Shown here one piece after another: positions 1-8,011 of a stretch of DNA of 36,761 nt. Under the pieces are notes generated by a model. It did not search any database. It was not told the origin of the DNA and saw only the letters and a list, made by a program, of their open reading frames with translations. The stretch spans positions 1-36,761 of the forward strand of contig NZ_NMQT01000010.1 in NCBI RefSeq assembly GCF_002234405.1. Reading direction: 5' to 3'. The DNA comes from Amycolatopsis thailandensis (GTDB lineage: Bacteria; Actinomycetota; Actinomycetes; Mycobacteriales; Pseudonocardiaceae). The translations under genes and the position numbers were made by a program. The first letter of the stretch is position 1, and every line of letters starts with the position of its first letter.

Positions 1-621
1 GGGGGCCTTCATGTACTTAGGAGGAGGCCTTCACGGACCGTCTGGCTCGCCCCCTCGTCGCATCCAGGAGCGTTCTCGGGGTGCCCGGGGGCGGTGCTTA
101 AGTCCGTGAAGGGGCCCTTCACGGAACCTGGGTCCCTCAAGGAGTCCTTCACGGACCACCGAATCGCCTCAGGAACCCCAGTCGCCACAGTGATCTCATT
201 CGTCACGCCCAGGCGCACGTGAAGGGGGCTTCGCGACGGTCCAAGTACATGAAGGGGTCCTTCACGGAGCTGGGCGCAAGGATGGGGGCCTTCATGTACT
301 TGGGTGGGTCGTGAAGGCCTCCTTGCCTACTTTGAGGGTAGGAAAGGAGGCCTTCACGGACAGCCCGGGCCGCATCTAGAGGACTAAATGCGTTCTCGGC
401 GTGATCCCGGGGCAAGTCCGTGAAGGGGCCCTTCACGGACCCTGGGTCCCTCAAGGAGTCCTTCACGGACCATCGAATCGCCTCAGGAACCTCAGTCGTC
501 ACAGCGATGTCACGCGTCCCGCCAGGCGCACGTGAAGGGGGCTTCGCGACGGTCCAAGTACATGAAGGTGTCCTTCACGGAGCCAGACGCAAGGAAGGGG
601 GCCTTCATGTACTTGGACCGC
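1..621. repeat. Noncoding palindromic repeat tract, two ~314-bp units
   Basis: I see no credible gene here. A segment of about 200 bp at 100-303 recurs at 414-616 with only scattered mismatches, and 1-99 looks like a partial earlier copy of 283-413. Each unit has a near-palindrome centred on GAAGGGGCCCTTC (about 102-125 and 416-439), a second TCCTTCACGG element and a copy of CCAAGTACATGAAGG. Short open frames on both strands only translate the repeats. The same elements reappear inverted at the right edge (36712-36741). The tract lies just past the end of the biosynthetic operon and could help end its transcription, but that is an inference. Confidence 0.85.
311..357. terminator. Nested long hairpin in the repeat tract
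   Basis: The arms 311-324 (GTGAAGGCCTCCTT) and 344-357 are perfect reverse complements. A second stem, CCTAC (326-330) with GTAGG (338-342), nests inside, leaving a loop of seven bases. It lies about 265 bp downstream of the last gene of the leftward operon and could work as a terminator. It has no U-tract. Confidence 0.5.
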
Positions 622-1209
622 CTAGGCCGAGCGGCCGAGGAAAGCCAGGAACCGGGTCTGCTGGTCCGCGCCCGGCTCGGGCTTCACCTTGGGCCCGAAG
701 GTGCCCGGCGTCCGGCTGATGATCAGCCGCGCGAGGGAGAACGACGGCTTGACGATGTCGGGCTCCATCCGTACCTCGATACCGAGCGCGGAGCCCACGT
801 CCCACGTGTGGACCAAGGTGTCGAACGTCAGCAGCGCCAGGTAGTCCGTGACAGTCGCATCAGGACGGTTGGCCGCGTACCACGCCGGGGCGGGCCGGTC
901 GAGGACGTCGCCGGTGAGGAGAGCCGCCGCCGCTTCGCGCGTCTCGCGCCATGCGACCACCGGGTCATCGCCGGCCAGTTCGCCGGGTTTCTCGGAGCCC
1001 GCCGGCCCGTTCAGCACCGTGTACTCCCGACCTGCCAGATGGTGACACAGGACTTCAAGGCTCCAGATGACGTGACCCGCCACGTCACGCACCGTCCAGT
1101 ATTCGCACGCCGACGCCGCGTCCCACCGCTCCGGTGACACCGCGGCGAGCACGGCCTCGAAGCCGTCTTGTGTCCGCTGGTAGCGGTCCAAGGTCTCGTT
1201 GGTTTCCAT
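622..1209 (-). CDS. DinB/maleylpyruvate isomerase-like protein (TIGR03086-type)
   Basis: 195 aa. The N-terminal helix carries WTVRDVAGHV (His46), followed by CHHLAG. A later helix carries DTLVHTWDVG (His134). This is the spacing of actinobacterial DinB-like four-helix-bundle proteins of the TIGR03086/mycothiol-dependent maleylpyruvate isomerase N-terminal group, in which such histidines bind a metal. These proteins are thought to be metal- and thiol-dependent transferases or isomerases, but most have no known substrate. The ATG lies 7 nt after the stop of the E1 beta gene, with AAGGA just upstream, so it is the last gene of the NRPS operon. A tailoring or self-protection role is inferred from position only. 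The family call is fairly secure; the function is not. Confidence 0.75.
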   Translation of the reverse strand: METNETLDRYQRTQDGFEAVLAAVSPERWDAASACEYWTVRDVAGHVIWSLEVLCHHLAGREYTVLNGPAGSEKPGELAGDDPVVAWRETREAAAALLTGDVLDRPAPAWYAANRPDATVTDYLALLTFDTLVHTWDVGSALGIEVRMEPDIVKPSFSLARLIISRTPGTFGPKVKPEPGADQQTRFLAFLGRSA

Positions 1210-1216
1210 GGGTTCC

Positions 1217-2200
1217 TTACTTCAACGTCGCTTTGATGGCGTCCGTCAGCTGTTCGGCACCCGGCACCAGGGCCGTGTCGAGAGCGAGGGCATACGGGAT
1301 GACGGTGCCGTCGGGACGGCAAACCCGCCTCGGCGGGGCCACCAGGTCGAACTCCTCGGCCGCCGTCGCGATGATCTCCGCTCCCAGCCCGCACATGCGG
1401 TTCGAGTCGTCGATCACGACCAGGCGCCCGGTCTTGTTCACCGATTCGCGGAGACAGTCCCAGTCGAAGGGGTAGACCGTCCTCGGGTCGACGACCTCGA
1501 TGTCGGCCCGGTCGCTGAGACTTTCGGCGACCTCCAGCGCCACGCCGACGTGCTGGCCCACCGCCACCACCGTCAGGTCGTTGCCCTCGCGGACGACGTT
1601 CGCCTCTCCCAGCGGGACGATCTCTTCTTCGCCCGCGTACGCCACATCTGTCGCGCCCAGCAAGGCCGAAGGCGCGAAGAAGGCCACCGGGTCGGGATCC
1701 TGGATCGCCGACCGCAGCAGTCCGTACGCGTCCGCGGGCAGCCCCGGGACCACCGTCTTGATCCCCGCGTGGGCGAGCAGGCTGTACGGGTTGTCCGAAT
1801 GCTGGCCCGCCCAGCCGAACCTCGACCCCGAACCCGAGATGAGATAGGTGACGGGGATCTGAACCTGCCCGCCGGTCATCAAGGAGAACTTGTGGGCCTG
1901 GTTCACGATCTGCTCGAAGACCAGGTAGATCAGCGAAGAGATCTGGTATTCGATCACGGGCTTCTTGCCGGCCATCGCCGCGCCGGTCCCGAAACTGGTG
2001 AAGGCCTGTTCCGACAGAGGCGTGTCCAGCACCCGTTCCGGGCCGAAGCTGTCCAGCAGCCCCGAGGTGACGCCACTCGCGCCGACACCGACGTCCTCGC
2101 CGAGCAGGAAGACGTCTTCGTCCGCCTTCATTTCGGCGTGCAGGGCGAGGTTCATCGCGTGCATGTAACCGAAGTTCTCCGGTGAAGGCAGCCCGCTCAC
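1217..2200 (-). CDS. 2-oxo acid dehydrogenase E1 component, beta subunit
   Basis: 327 aa, the usual length for E1 beta of pyruvate, acetoin or branched-chain 2-oxo acid dehydrogenases. Recognisable parts are FLLGEDVG, RVLDTPLSEQAFTSFGTGAA, the Gly/Ser-rich segment before AGQHSDNPYSLLAH, and the C-terminal domain with DPRTVYPFDW and VVIDDSNRMCGLGAEI. E1 alpha and beta pair to decarboxylate a 2-oxo acid on thiamine diphosphate. I chose the GTG at 2200 because it overlaps the TGA of the alpha gene (GTGA) and because FGYMHAMNLAL is the normal N-terminus. A longer frame up to 2797 only reads antiparallel into the alpha gene. No lipoyl E2 or E3 gene follows, which suggests that the acyl acceptor is not the usual one. 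Confidence 0.9.
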   Translation of the reverse strand: MSGLPSPENFGYMHAMNLALHAEMKADEDVFLLGEDVGVGASGVTSGLLDSFGPERVLDTPLSEQAFTSFGTGAAMAGKKPVIEYQISSLIYLVFEQIVNQAHKFSLMTGGQVQIPVTYLISGSGSRFGWAGQHSDNPYSLLAHAGIKTVVPGLPADAYGLLRSAIQDPDPVAFFAPSALLGATDVAYAGEEEIVPLGEANVVREGNDLTVVAVGQHVGVALEVAESLSDRADIEVVDPRTVYPFDWDCLRESVNKTGRLVVIDDSNRMCGLGAEIIATAAEEFDLVAPPRRVCRPDGTVIPYALALDTALVPGAEQLTDAIKATLK

Positions 2201-3171
2201 AGGATCACCCCCGGCCGGACAGCGGCGGTTCCCGCGTACAGGTACATGAGTGCGTCCTCCGGCTCGGGTGACGCGGCGTTCGTCGCGAACTCGACCGCCT
2301 CGTCGATGGTTTCCTTGACAGCCGCGTCGATCTCGGCGACGACGTCGGCACCCAATCGCGCGCCCAGCAACGGAATCGGGTCCCGCTCGCGCCACTGCGC
2401 CACTTCGTCGCGGTCGCGGAACTCGACCCCCAGCAGTTCGAGCACGGAGTGGTGCCCGAAGAACCGGTAGGTCCGGCATTCCAGGAACGCCGGGCCCCGG
2501 CCCGCGCGACAGCCTTCGATCAGTTCCGCCGCGGCGCCCGCCACGGCCTCGACGTCCATGCCGTCGACCGTGCGCGCGACCATCCCGAAGCCTTCGGCGC
2601 GCCGTGCCGCGCCGCCCGCGAGCCCCGATTCGAGCTTGAGGCTGGTCGCGTACATGTTGTTCTCGCAGACGAAGAGGACCGGCAGGGACCAGATCGAGGC
2701 CAGGTTGAAGGCCTCCAGCAGCACACCCTGGCTCATCGCGCCGTCGCCGAAGAAGCTGACGACGACTTCCGAGTTCCCTCGCGCCTTGGCGGCCCAAGCC
2801 GCGCCGGAGGCGATCGCGCCACCGGCCCCGACGATCCCGTTGGCGCCCAGGATGCCGAGCTTCATGTCCGCCGCGTGCATCGATCCGCCGCGGCCCTTGT
2901 TGAACCCTTCGAGGGTGCCGAGGAGTTCGGCCAGCAGACGGCGCGGGTCCGCGCCCTTCGCCAGCACGTGGCCGTGCCCCCGGTGGGTGCTGGTGATGAA
3001 GTCCCGGTCCGTCAGGTTCGAGCAGATGCCGACGGCGACGGCTTCCTGCCCGATGTACGGGTGGATCCCGCCGTTGATCTCGCCGTCGATCGCCATCGCC
3101 AGACAGCGTTCTTCGAACTCCCGGATCAGTTTCATGGACCGGTACAGGTCCCTCTGACGTTCACGGCTCAT
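2197..3171 (-). CDS. Thiamine-dependent 2-oxo acid dehydrogenase E1, alpha subunit
   Basis: 324 aa, full length. The ThDP/Mg motif starts with GDG at residues 142-144 and ends with ENN at 170-172, the correct spacing. THRGHGHVLAKG (62-73), the GRGGSMH motif (93-99) and GANGIVGAG are conserved E1 alpha segments. It supplies most of the cofactor site of an alpha2beta2 enzyme that decarboxylates a 2-oxo acid. The ATG at 3171 overlaps the TGA of the NRPS gene (ATGA), so the two are probably translationally coupled. The subfamily is closest by eye to acetoin/pyruvate E1 alpha; substrate cannot be read from sequence. Placement inside an NRPS operon suggests that it feeds an acyl unit to the pathway. 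Confidence 0.9.
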   Translation of the reverse strand: MSRERQRDLYRSMKLIREFEERCLAMAIDGEINGGIHPYIGQEAVAVGICSNLTDRDFITSTHRGHGHVLAKGADPRRLLAELLGTLEGFNKGRGGSMHAADMKLGILGANGIVGAGGAIASGAAWAAKARGNSEVVVSFFGDGAMSQGVLLEAFNLASIWSLPVLFVCENNMYATSLKLESGLAGGAARRAEGFGMVARTVDGMDVEAVAGAAAELIEGCRAGRGPAFLECRTYRFFGHHSVLELLGVEFRDRDEVAQWRERDPIPLLGARLGADVVAEIDAAVKETIDEAVEFATNAASPEPEDALMYLYAGTAAVRPGVIL

Positions 3172-6100
3172 TTCCGCAGCAGCCCTTCGTGTTCGGCGGT
3201 GGGACGGGACCGGACGAGCATTCTGTCGACGTACCGGAGCAGGGCTCCGTCGTCGGGGCTCGGCACGACGATCGGGGTGAACTCGCTGCTCGGCAGGCCG
3301 TCGCCGGAAGTGCCCGAAGTGGACTCGAAGAGCAGCTTCAGGATCGCGTGCTCCTCGGGGGAGTGCGCGTCGAGCGACGCGAGCCACTCGGCCACCGGCA
3401 GGGTGGCGAGCTCCGTCCCGGCGCTGCGCACGAGCCGCACCAGATGCGTGAGCCGGACCGGCCTGCTGCTCGCCAGCACGAACCGGCTGCCGTCCGGCTG
3501 CCGCTCGGTGCCGAGCCGGGCGAGCGCGCCCGCCGTCTCGTCCACCGCGATCCACGGTTCCTCGATCTCGGTGTCGGGCGCGGAGCCGAGTTCGAGGATG
3601 ACCCGCAGCACCCGCAGCATGATGTCCCGCGTGTTCCCCTGTCCGGTGCGCGAATCCCCGACGATCCGGGGCAGCCGGTAGATCGCGGCGGGCAGTCCGC
3701 GTTCGTACGCGGTGGTGATCAGCCGCTCGGCGTGCGACTTGGTCTCCGCGTATCCGCTGCGGGAACCGTTCTCCTCACCGGCGGAAATGGTCGACACGAA
3801 CTGCACCCGCTTGAGCCGGGTGGTGGCCGCCAGCCGGATGAGCTCGGCCGTGCCGCCCACGTTGGCGTCCGCCAACTGGTCGTAGCTGGAGAGCGCGTCG
3901 ACCCAGGCTCCGTTGTGGCAGATCAGGTCGATCTCGCCCGCGAGCCGCTCGAAGGTCTCACTGGTGAGCCCGAGGCCCGGTGCCGCGAGATCACCGACCA
4001 CTACCGTGATCCGTTCGTGGTCGACCTCGTCGGACAGGCCGTAGCGGTCGAGGTTCTCGCGCAGTCGCCGCCATCCCGCGTCTTCGTCCGCCGCCCGGAC
4101 GAGGCACTGCACGCGGCCGCCGGTCCGGGCCAGCAACTCGCGGACCAGGTACGCGCCGACGAAGCCGGTGGCGCCGGTGAGCAGGACGTCGGAGATCCCG
4201 CCGGAACCCCGAGGTGGCAACGGATCCGGGAGGACACCGCGCAGCATCGCCTCGGGATCGAACGAGCGGACGCCGGTCGTCCGCCGCTCGCCGTTGATCT
4301 CTTCCGCCAGCTTCGCGATCGTCGGCCGTTCGAACAGGGTCCGCAACGGCAGCTCGATCTGGAGTGTCTCCCCGATCCGGACGGCCAGTTGGGCGGCCTT
4401 CAGCGAATGCCCGCCGACGTCGAAGAAGCTTTCGTCCCTGCCGACGGTGTCCCGGTCGAGGACCTGGGCCCAGATCGCGGCCAAGGCCTCCTCGGTCGGG
4501 TTCCGAGGTGGGGCGAGTTCGTCCACACGGGATTCTTCGGGTTCCGGAAGCGCCTGGGTGTCCAGCTTTCCGTTGATGGTCAACGGAAGTTCGGGGAGGG
4601 ACACGAAGGCCGCGGGCACCATGTACTCGGGCAGCTCGCGTCGCAGGCGGGCACGCAGAGCGGTCTCGTCGAGAACACCCGAGACCTTGAGGTAGGCGAC
4701 AAGGCTCTTCTGCCCGGACGAGTCTTCGCGGACGACGACGGCGGCCTGCGAAATGTCCTCAGTGGACAGAAGGGTCGCCTCGATCTCCCGGGGTTCGATG
4801 CGGAAACCCCGGATCTTGACCTGGTCGTCGACGCGTCCGAGGTACTCGATGTCGCCCTGGGCGTTGTGACGGACGATGTCCCCGGTCCGATACAGCCGGT
4901 CGCTGGTGGTGTCGAAGCGGTTGGGGACGAACTGTTCCTCGGTGAGTCCCGGTTGCCTTCGATAGCCTCGCGCGACACCGGCCCCGGCCACGTGCAGTTC
5001 CCCCGGCACTCCCGTCGGGGCGAGCCTGCCCTCCTCGTCGAGGACGTACACGCGGGTGTTGCCGAGCGGGCGGCCGATGGGGATACCGGTGAGCCCGGCC
5101 GGAACCGGGGCGGGGATGGGGTGGCAGGTCGCGAACGTGGTGCATTCGGTGGGCCCGTAGCCGTTGAAGAACCGAGTACCCGGTAGAGCGTCGACGGCGC
5201 GCCGGACATGGGTGACGGACAGCGCTTCGCCGCCGACGAGCAGCTTGCGGAGTCCGGTCAGCGCCGTGACGTCCTCGTCGACGATGTGGTTGAACAACGA
5301 CGACGTCAGCCAGGCCGTGCCGATGCCGTGCCGGGTGATCGCGTTCGCCAGCGGCCGGGCCGTGAGGACCCGCTCGGTGGAGATCACGCAGGTGGCGCCG
5401 GTCAGGAGGGCGCCCCAGATCTCGAAAGTGGCGGCGTCGAAGGAGATCGCCGAGGCGTGCAGCACCACTTCGTCCGGGCCGAGGACGCCTTCCGGCAGCC
5501 CGGTGACGAGCCGGACGATCGACCGGTGCTCGATCTCGACGCCCTTGGGACGTCCGGTCGAGCCCGAGGTGTAGATGACGTAGGCCAGATCCCGCGGCCC
5601 CATCCTGGGTTCGAGCGCGGTCGACGGTTCCTCGTCGAGGGTGGGATCGCCGGTCAGATCGGTGGTGATCACCAGTTTGGCCCCGGCGTCGGCGAGCAGG
5701 AGCCGTTGGCGCTCCTCGGGGTACTCGGGATCGATCGGCAAGTACGCGGCGCCGGTCTTGAGGATCGCGAGCAAAGCGGTGATCACGCCGGCCGAACGCG
5801 GCAGGCACACTCCGATGACGGCGCCGGGACCGGCGTCCAGCGAGCGCAACCGGTGCGCGAGCCGGTTGGACCGGATGTCGAGTTCCGCGTACGTCAGGGC
5901 GTCCTCGCCGCAGACCAGGGCCGTCGCTCGCGGACGACGGCGGACCTGTTCGGCGAACAGCGCGGGCACCGTCGCCGGGGAAGGCAACGTCGTGGTCGTG
6001 TCGTTCCAGTCTTCCGTCAGCATCCGGATTTCCGGGTCGCTCATCATCGGCAACGCGGACAGTGACCGCTCCGCGTCGGCCGCGACGGACGCGAGCAGGT

Positions 6101-8000
6101 GCCGGAGGTGCCCGGTGAACCGTTCGATCGTGACCCGGTCGAACAAGGCGGCGTTGTAGTCGATCCGCGCTTCCACCACGCCGTCGCGGTCCGACACCAG
6201 GCATTCGAGGTCGAGCGGTTCCGCTTCCGTGCCGGACGGCGGAACCTCCGGCAGCGGCACGTCCACCAGCCGGAAGGCGACCTGGGTGAGGGGGTTGCGG
6301 CTGAAGTCCCGGCGGGGCACCAGTTCCTCGACGAGCCGTTCGAAGGGGACGTCCTGGTTCGCGTACGCGCCGAGCGTCGTCTCCCGCACGCGGCCCAGCA
6401 GTTCCGGGAAGGTGGGGTCGCCGGACAGATCGGTGCGCAGCACCAGCGTCTTCGCGTCGAACCCGATCGGCCCCTCCGGGCGGGTCGTGGGCGTCCCGAC
6501 CAGCACGTCGGTGGTGCGCGCGTAGCGGGACAGGACCACGTCGAAGGTCGCCAGCAGCGTCGTGAACAGGGAGACGCCGTGGCGCTCGCTCACACCGCGG
6601 AGGTCGTCGGCGACACCGGGATCCACGGTGAAGGACAGCGAATCGCCGCGGTAGGACGCCACCGGCGGGCGGGCGCGGTCCGTGGCCAGCTCCAGCGCGG
6701 CGGGCGCGTCGTCGAGCTGCTTCCGCCAGTAGTCGACCTGCCCGCGCAGGGCTTCGAAGATCGGCTCGTCGGGGTGCTGGAGCGTGTGCTCGACGAGCCG
6801 GACGAGACGGCTGACGAGCCGGGTGGCGGTGGAGCGGTCGAAGAGGCTGGACCGGAAGACCAGCGAGCCGTGCAGTTTGCCGTCCTGGACGTGGGTGACG
6901 AGCTCCAGATCGAACCGGGTGGCCACGCCCGCCCACGGCACGCTGGAGATCTCGCTTTCGCCGGAAGGCGGGATCTCTCCATTGTGGACGACCACGACGT
7001 CGAAGATCGCGTTGCGCCCGGCGTCCCGTTCGGGCCGGACCTCCGCGACCACCTGGTCGAACGGCGCCTGCTGATGCGCGTAGGCGTCGACCATCTTCGT
7101 GCGGGCCACCTTCAGCAGCTCGCGGAACGTCATCGACGGGGTGATGTGCGCGCGCAGCACCACGGTGTTCACGAAGAAGCCGAGGACGTCGGCGAACCGG
7201 CGGTCGTCGCGACCGGCCAGCACCGTGCCGATCGTGATGTCCTCCTGTCCCGAATGGAGGGACAACAGCGCCTGGAACACCGCGGCCACCGCGCTGGAGA
7301 GCGCGCACCGGTTCCGCAGGGCGAACGCGGAGAAGGCCTTGGTGAGCTCGGCGGGGAGCTCGAAATCGACGTGGTCGCCCGCGAAACCGGGATTGCCCGA
7401 ACGCGGCCTGTCCGTCGGCAGCCGCAGCGGCTGGAAACCGTCGAGCTCCCGCCGCCAGTAGTCGAGGTGGTCCGCCACGGAGCCGGTGCCGGCGCGCTGC
7501 GCCGCGACGAACTCCTCGTACGTCACATCGAGCGCCGCGGGCGTCTCCGACCGGTACAGCGTGACGACGTCCTCGGTCACGATCTGGATGGACCGGCCGT
7601 CGGTGATGATGTGGTGGTTCACCAGGCACAGCACCGCCGAACCGTCGGCGCATTCGACGACCATCGCGCGGATGGGCGGCGCGGCCGCGAGATCGAACGG
7701 TTCGCTGACCAGGTCGGCCGTGTGCTTCTGCCACTCGTGCTCGCCGGGGCCCGCGGTCCGCCGCGCCACCGGGATCCGGAAGTCCGGCGCCGGCACGGCG
7801 GTGGGGGTGCCCGATCCGTCCACGACGAACCGCCACCGGAGCACCGGGTGACGCTCGACGAGCGCGCCGAGCGCCCGGTCGAGGGCCTCGAAGTCGACGC
7901 CGTCGTGGAACCGGAAGACGATCGGAATGTTGTACGCGGCGCTGGTCCGGTCGAGTTGCTGCACCAGCCAGAGCCGCTCCTGCCCGAGCGACAACCTCAT
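3168..8000 (-). CDS. NRPS: C - partial C - A(Val-like) - T - reductase
   Basis: 1610 aa. A complete condensation domain (about 1-415, HHIITDG at 129-135) is followed by a second, incomplete one (about 420-655) that starts at the DYWRKQL region and has only the C-terminal lobe with no HHxxxDG. Then come an adenylation domain (about 675-1150; YTSGSTGRPKG 810-820, NGYGPTE 946-952, Lys1145 in NGKLD), a carrier domain (Ser1199 in GGHSL) and a terminal NAD(P)H thioester reductase (about 1268-1605; GATGFVG, STIS, YAETK). The ten pocket residues (855, 856, 859, 897, 921, 923, 947, 955, 956, 1145) read DAFWLGGTFK, close to published valine codes. The enzyme should join an incoming acyl or aminoacyl group to an aliphatic residue and release it as an aldehyde or alcohol. 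Start ATG at 8000 has AAAGGAG 7-13 nt upstream; the reading frame extending to 8126 overlaps the upstream gene and is not used. Confidence 0.93.
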   Translation of the reverse strand: MRLSLGQERLWLVQQLDRTSAAYNIPIVFRFHDGVDFEALDRALGALVERHPVLRWRFVVDGSGTPTAVPAPDFRIPVARRTAGPGEHEWQKHTADLVSEPFDLAAAPPIRAMVVECADGSAVLCLVNHHIITDGRSIQIVTEDVVTLYRSETPAALDVTYEEFVAAQRAGTGSVADHLDYWRRELDGFQPLRLPTDRPRSGNPGFAGDHVDFELPAELTKAFSAFALRNRCALSSAVAAVFQALLSLHSGQEDITIGTVLAGRDDRRFADVLGFFVNTVVLRAHITPSMTFRELLKVARTKMVDAYAHQQAPFDQVVAEVRPERDAGRNAIFDVVVVHNGEIPPSGESEISSVPWAGVATRFDLELVTHVQDGKLHGSLVFRSSLFDRSTATRLVSRLVRLVEHTLQHPDEPIFEALRGQVDYWRKQLDDAPAALELATDRARPPVASYRGDSLSFTVDPGVADDLRGVSERHGVSLFTTLLATFDVVLSRYARTTDVLVGTPTTRPEGPIGFDAKTLVLRTDLSGDPTFPELLGRVRETTLGAYANQDVPFERLVEELVPRRDFSRNPLTQVAFRLVDVPLPEVPPSGTEAEPLDLECLVSDRDGVVEARIDYNAALFDRVTIERFTGHLRHLLASVAADAERSLSALPMMSDPEIRMLTEDWNDTTTTLPSPATVPALFAEQVRRRPRATALVCGEDALTYAELDIRSNRLAHRLRSLDAGPGAVIGVCLPRSAGVITALLAILKTGAAYLPIDPEYPEERQRLLLADAGAKLVITTDLTGDPTLDEEPSTALEPRMGPRDLAYVIYTSGSTGRPKGVEIEHRSIVRLVTGLPEGVLGPDEVVLHASAISFDAATFEIWGALLTGATCVISTERVLTARPLANAITRHGIGTAWLTSSLFNHIVDEDVTALTGLRKLLVGGEALSVTHVRRAVDALPGTRFFNGYGPTECTTFATCHPIPAPVPAGLTGIPIGRPLGNTRVYVLDEEGRLAPTGVPGELHVAGAGVARGYRRQPGLTEEQFVPNRFDTTSDRLYRTGDIVRHNAQGDIEYLGRVDDQVKIRGFRIEPREIEATLLSTEDISQAAVVVREDSSGQKSLVAYLKVSGVLDETALRARLRRELPEYMVPAAFVSLPELPLTINGKLDTQALPEPEESRVDELAPPRNPTEEALAAIWAQVLDRDTVGRDESFFDVGGHSLKAAQLAVRIGETLQIELPLRTLFERPTIAKLAEEINGERRTTGVRSFDPEAMLRGVLPDPLPPRGSGGISDVLLTGATGFVGAYLVRELLARTGGRVQCLVRAADEDAGWRRLRENLDRYGLSDEVDHERITVVVGDLAAPGLGLTSETFERLAGEIDLICHNGAWVDALSSYDQLADANVGGTAELIRLAATTRLKRVQFVSTISAGEENGSRSGYAETKSHAERLITTAYERGLPAAIYRLPRIVGDSRTGQGNTRDIMLRVLRVILELGSAPDTEIEEPWIAVDETAGALARLGTERQPDGSRFVLASSRPVRLTHLVRLVRSAGTELATLPVAEWLASLDAHSPEEHAILKLLFESTSGTSGDGLPSSEFTPIVVPSPDDGALLRYVDRMLVRSRPTAEHEGLLRK

Positions 8001-8011
8001 CGATTTCTCCT

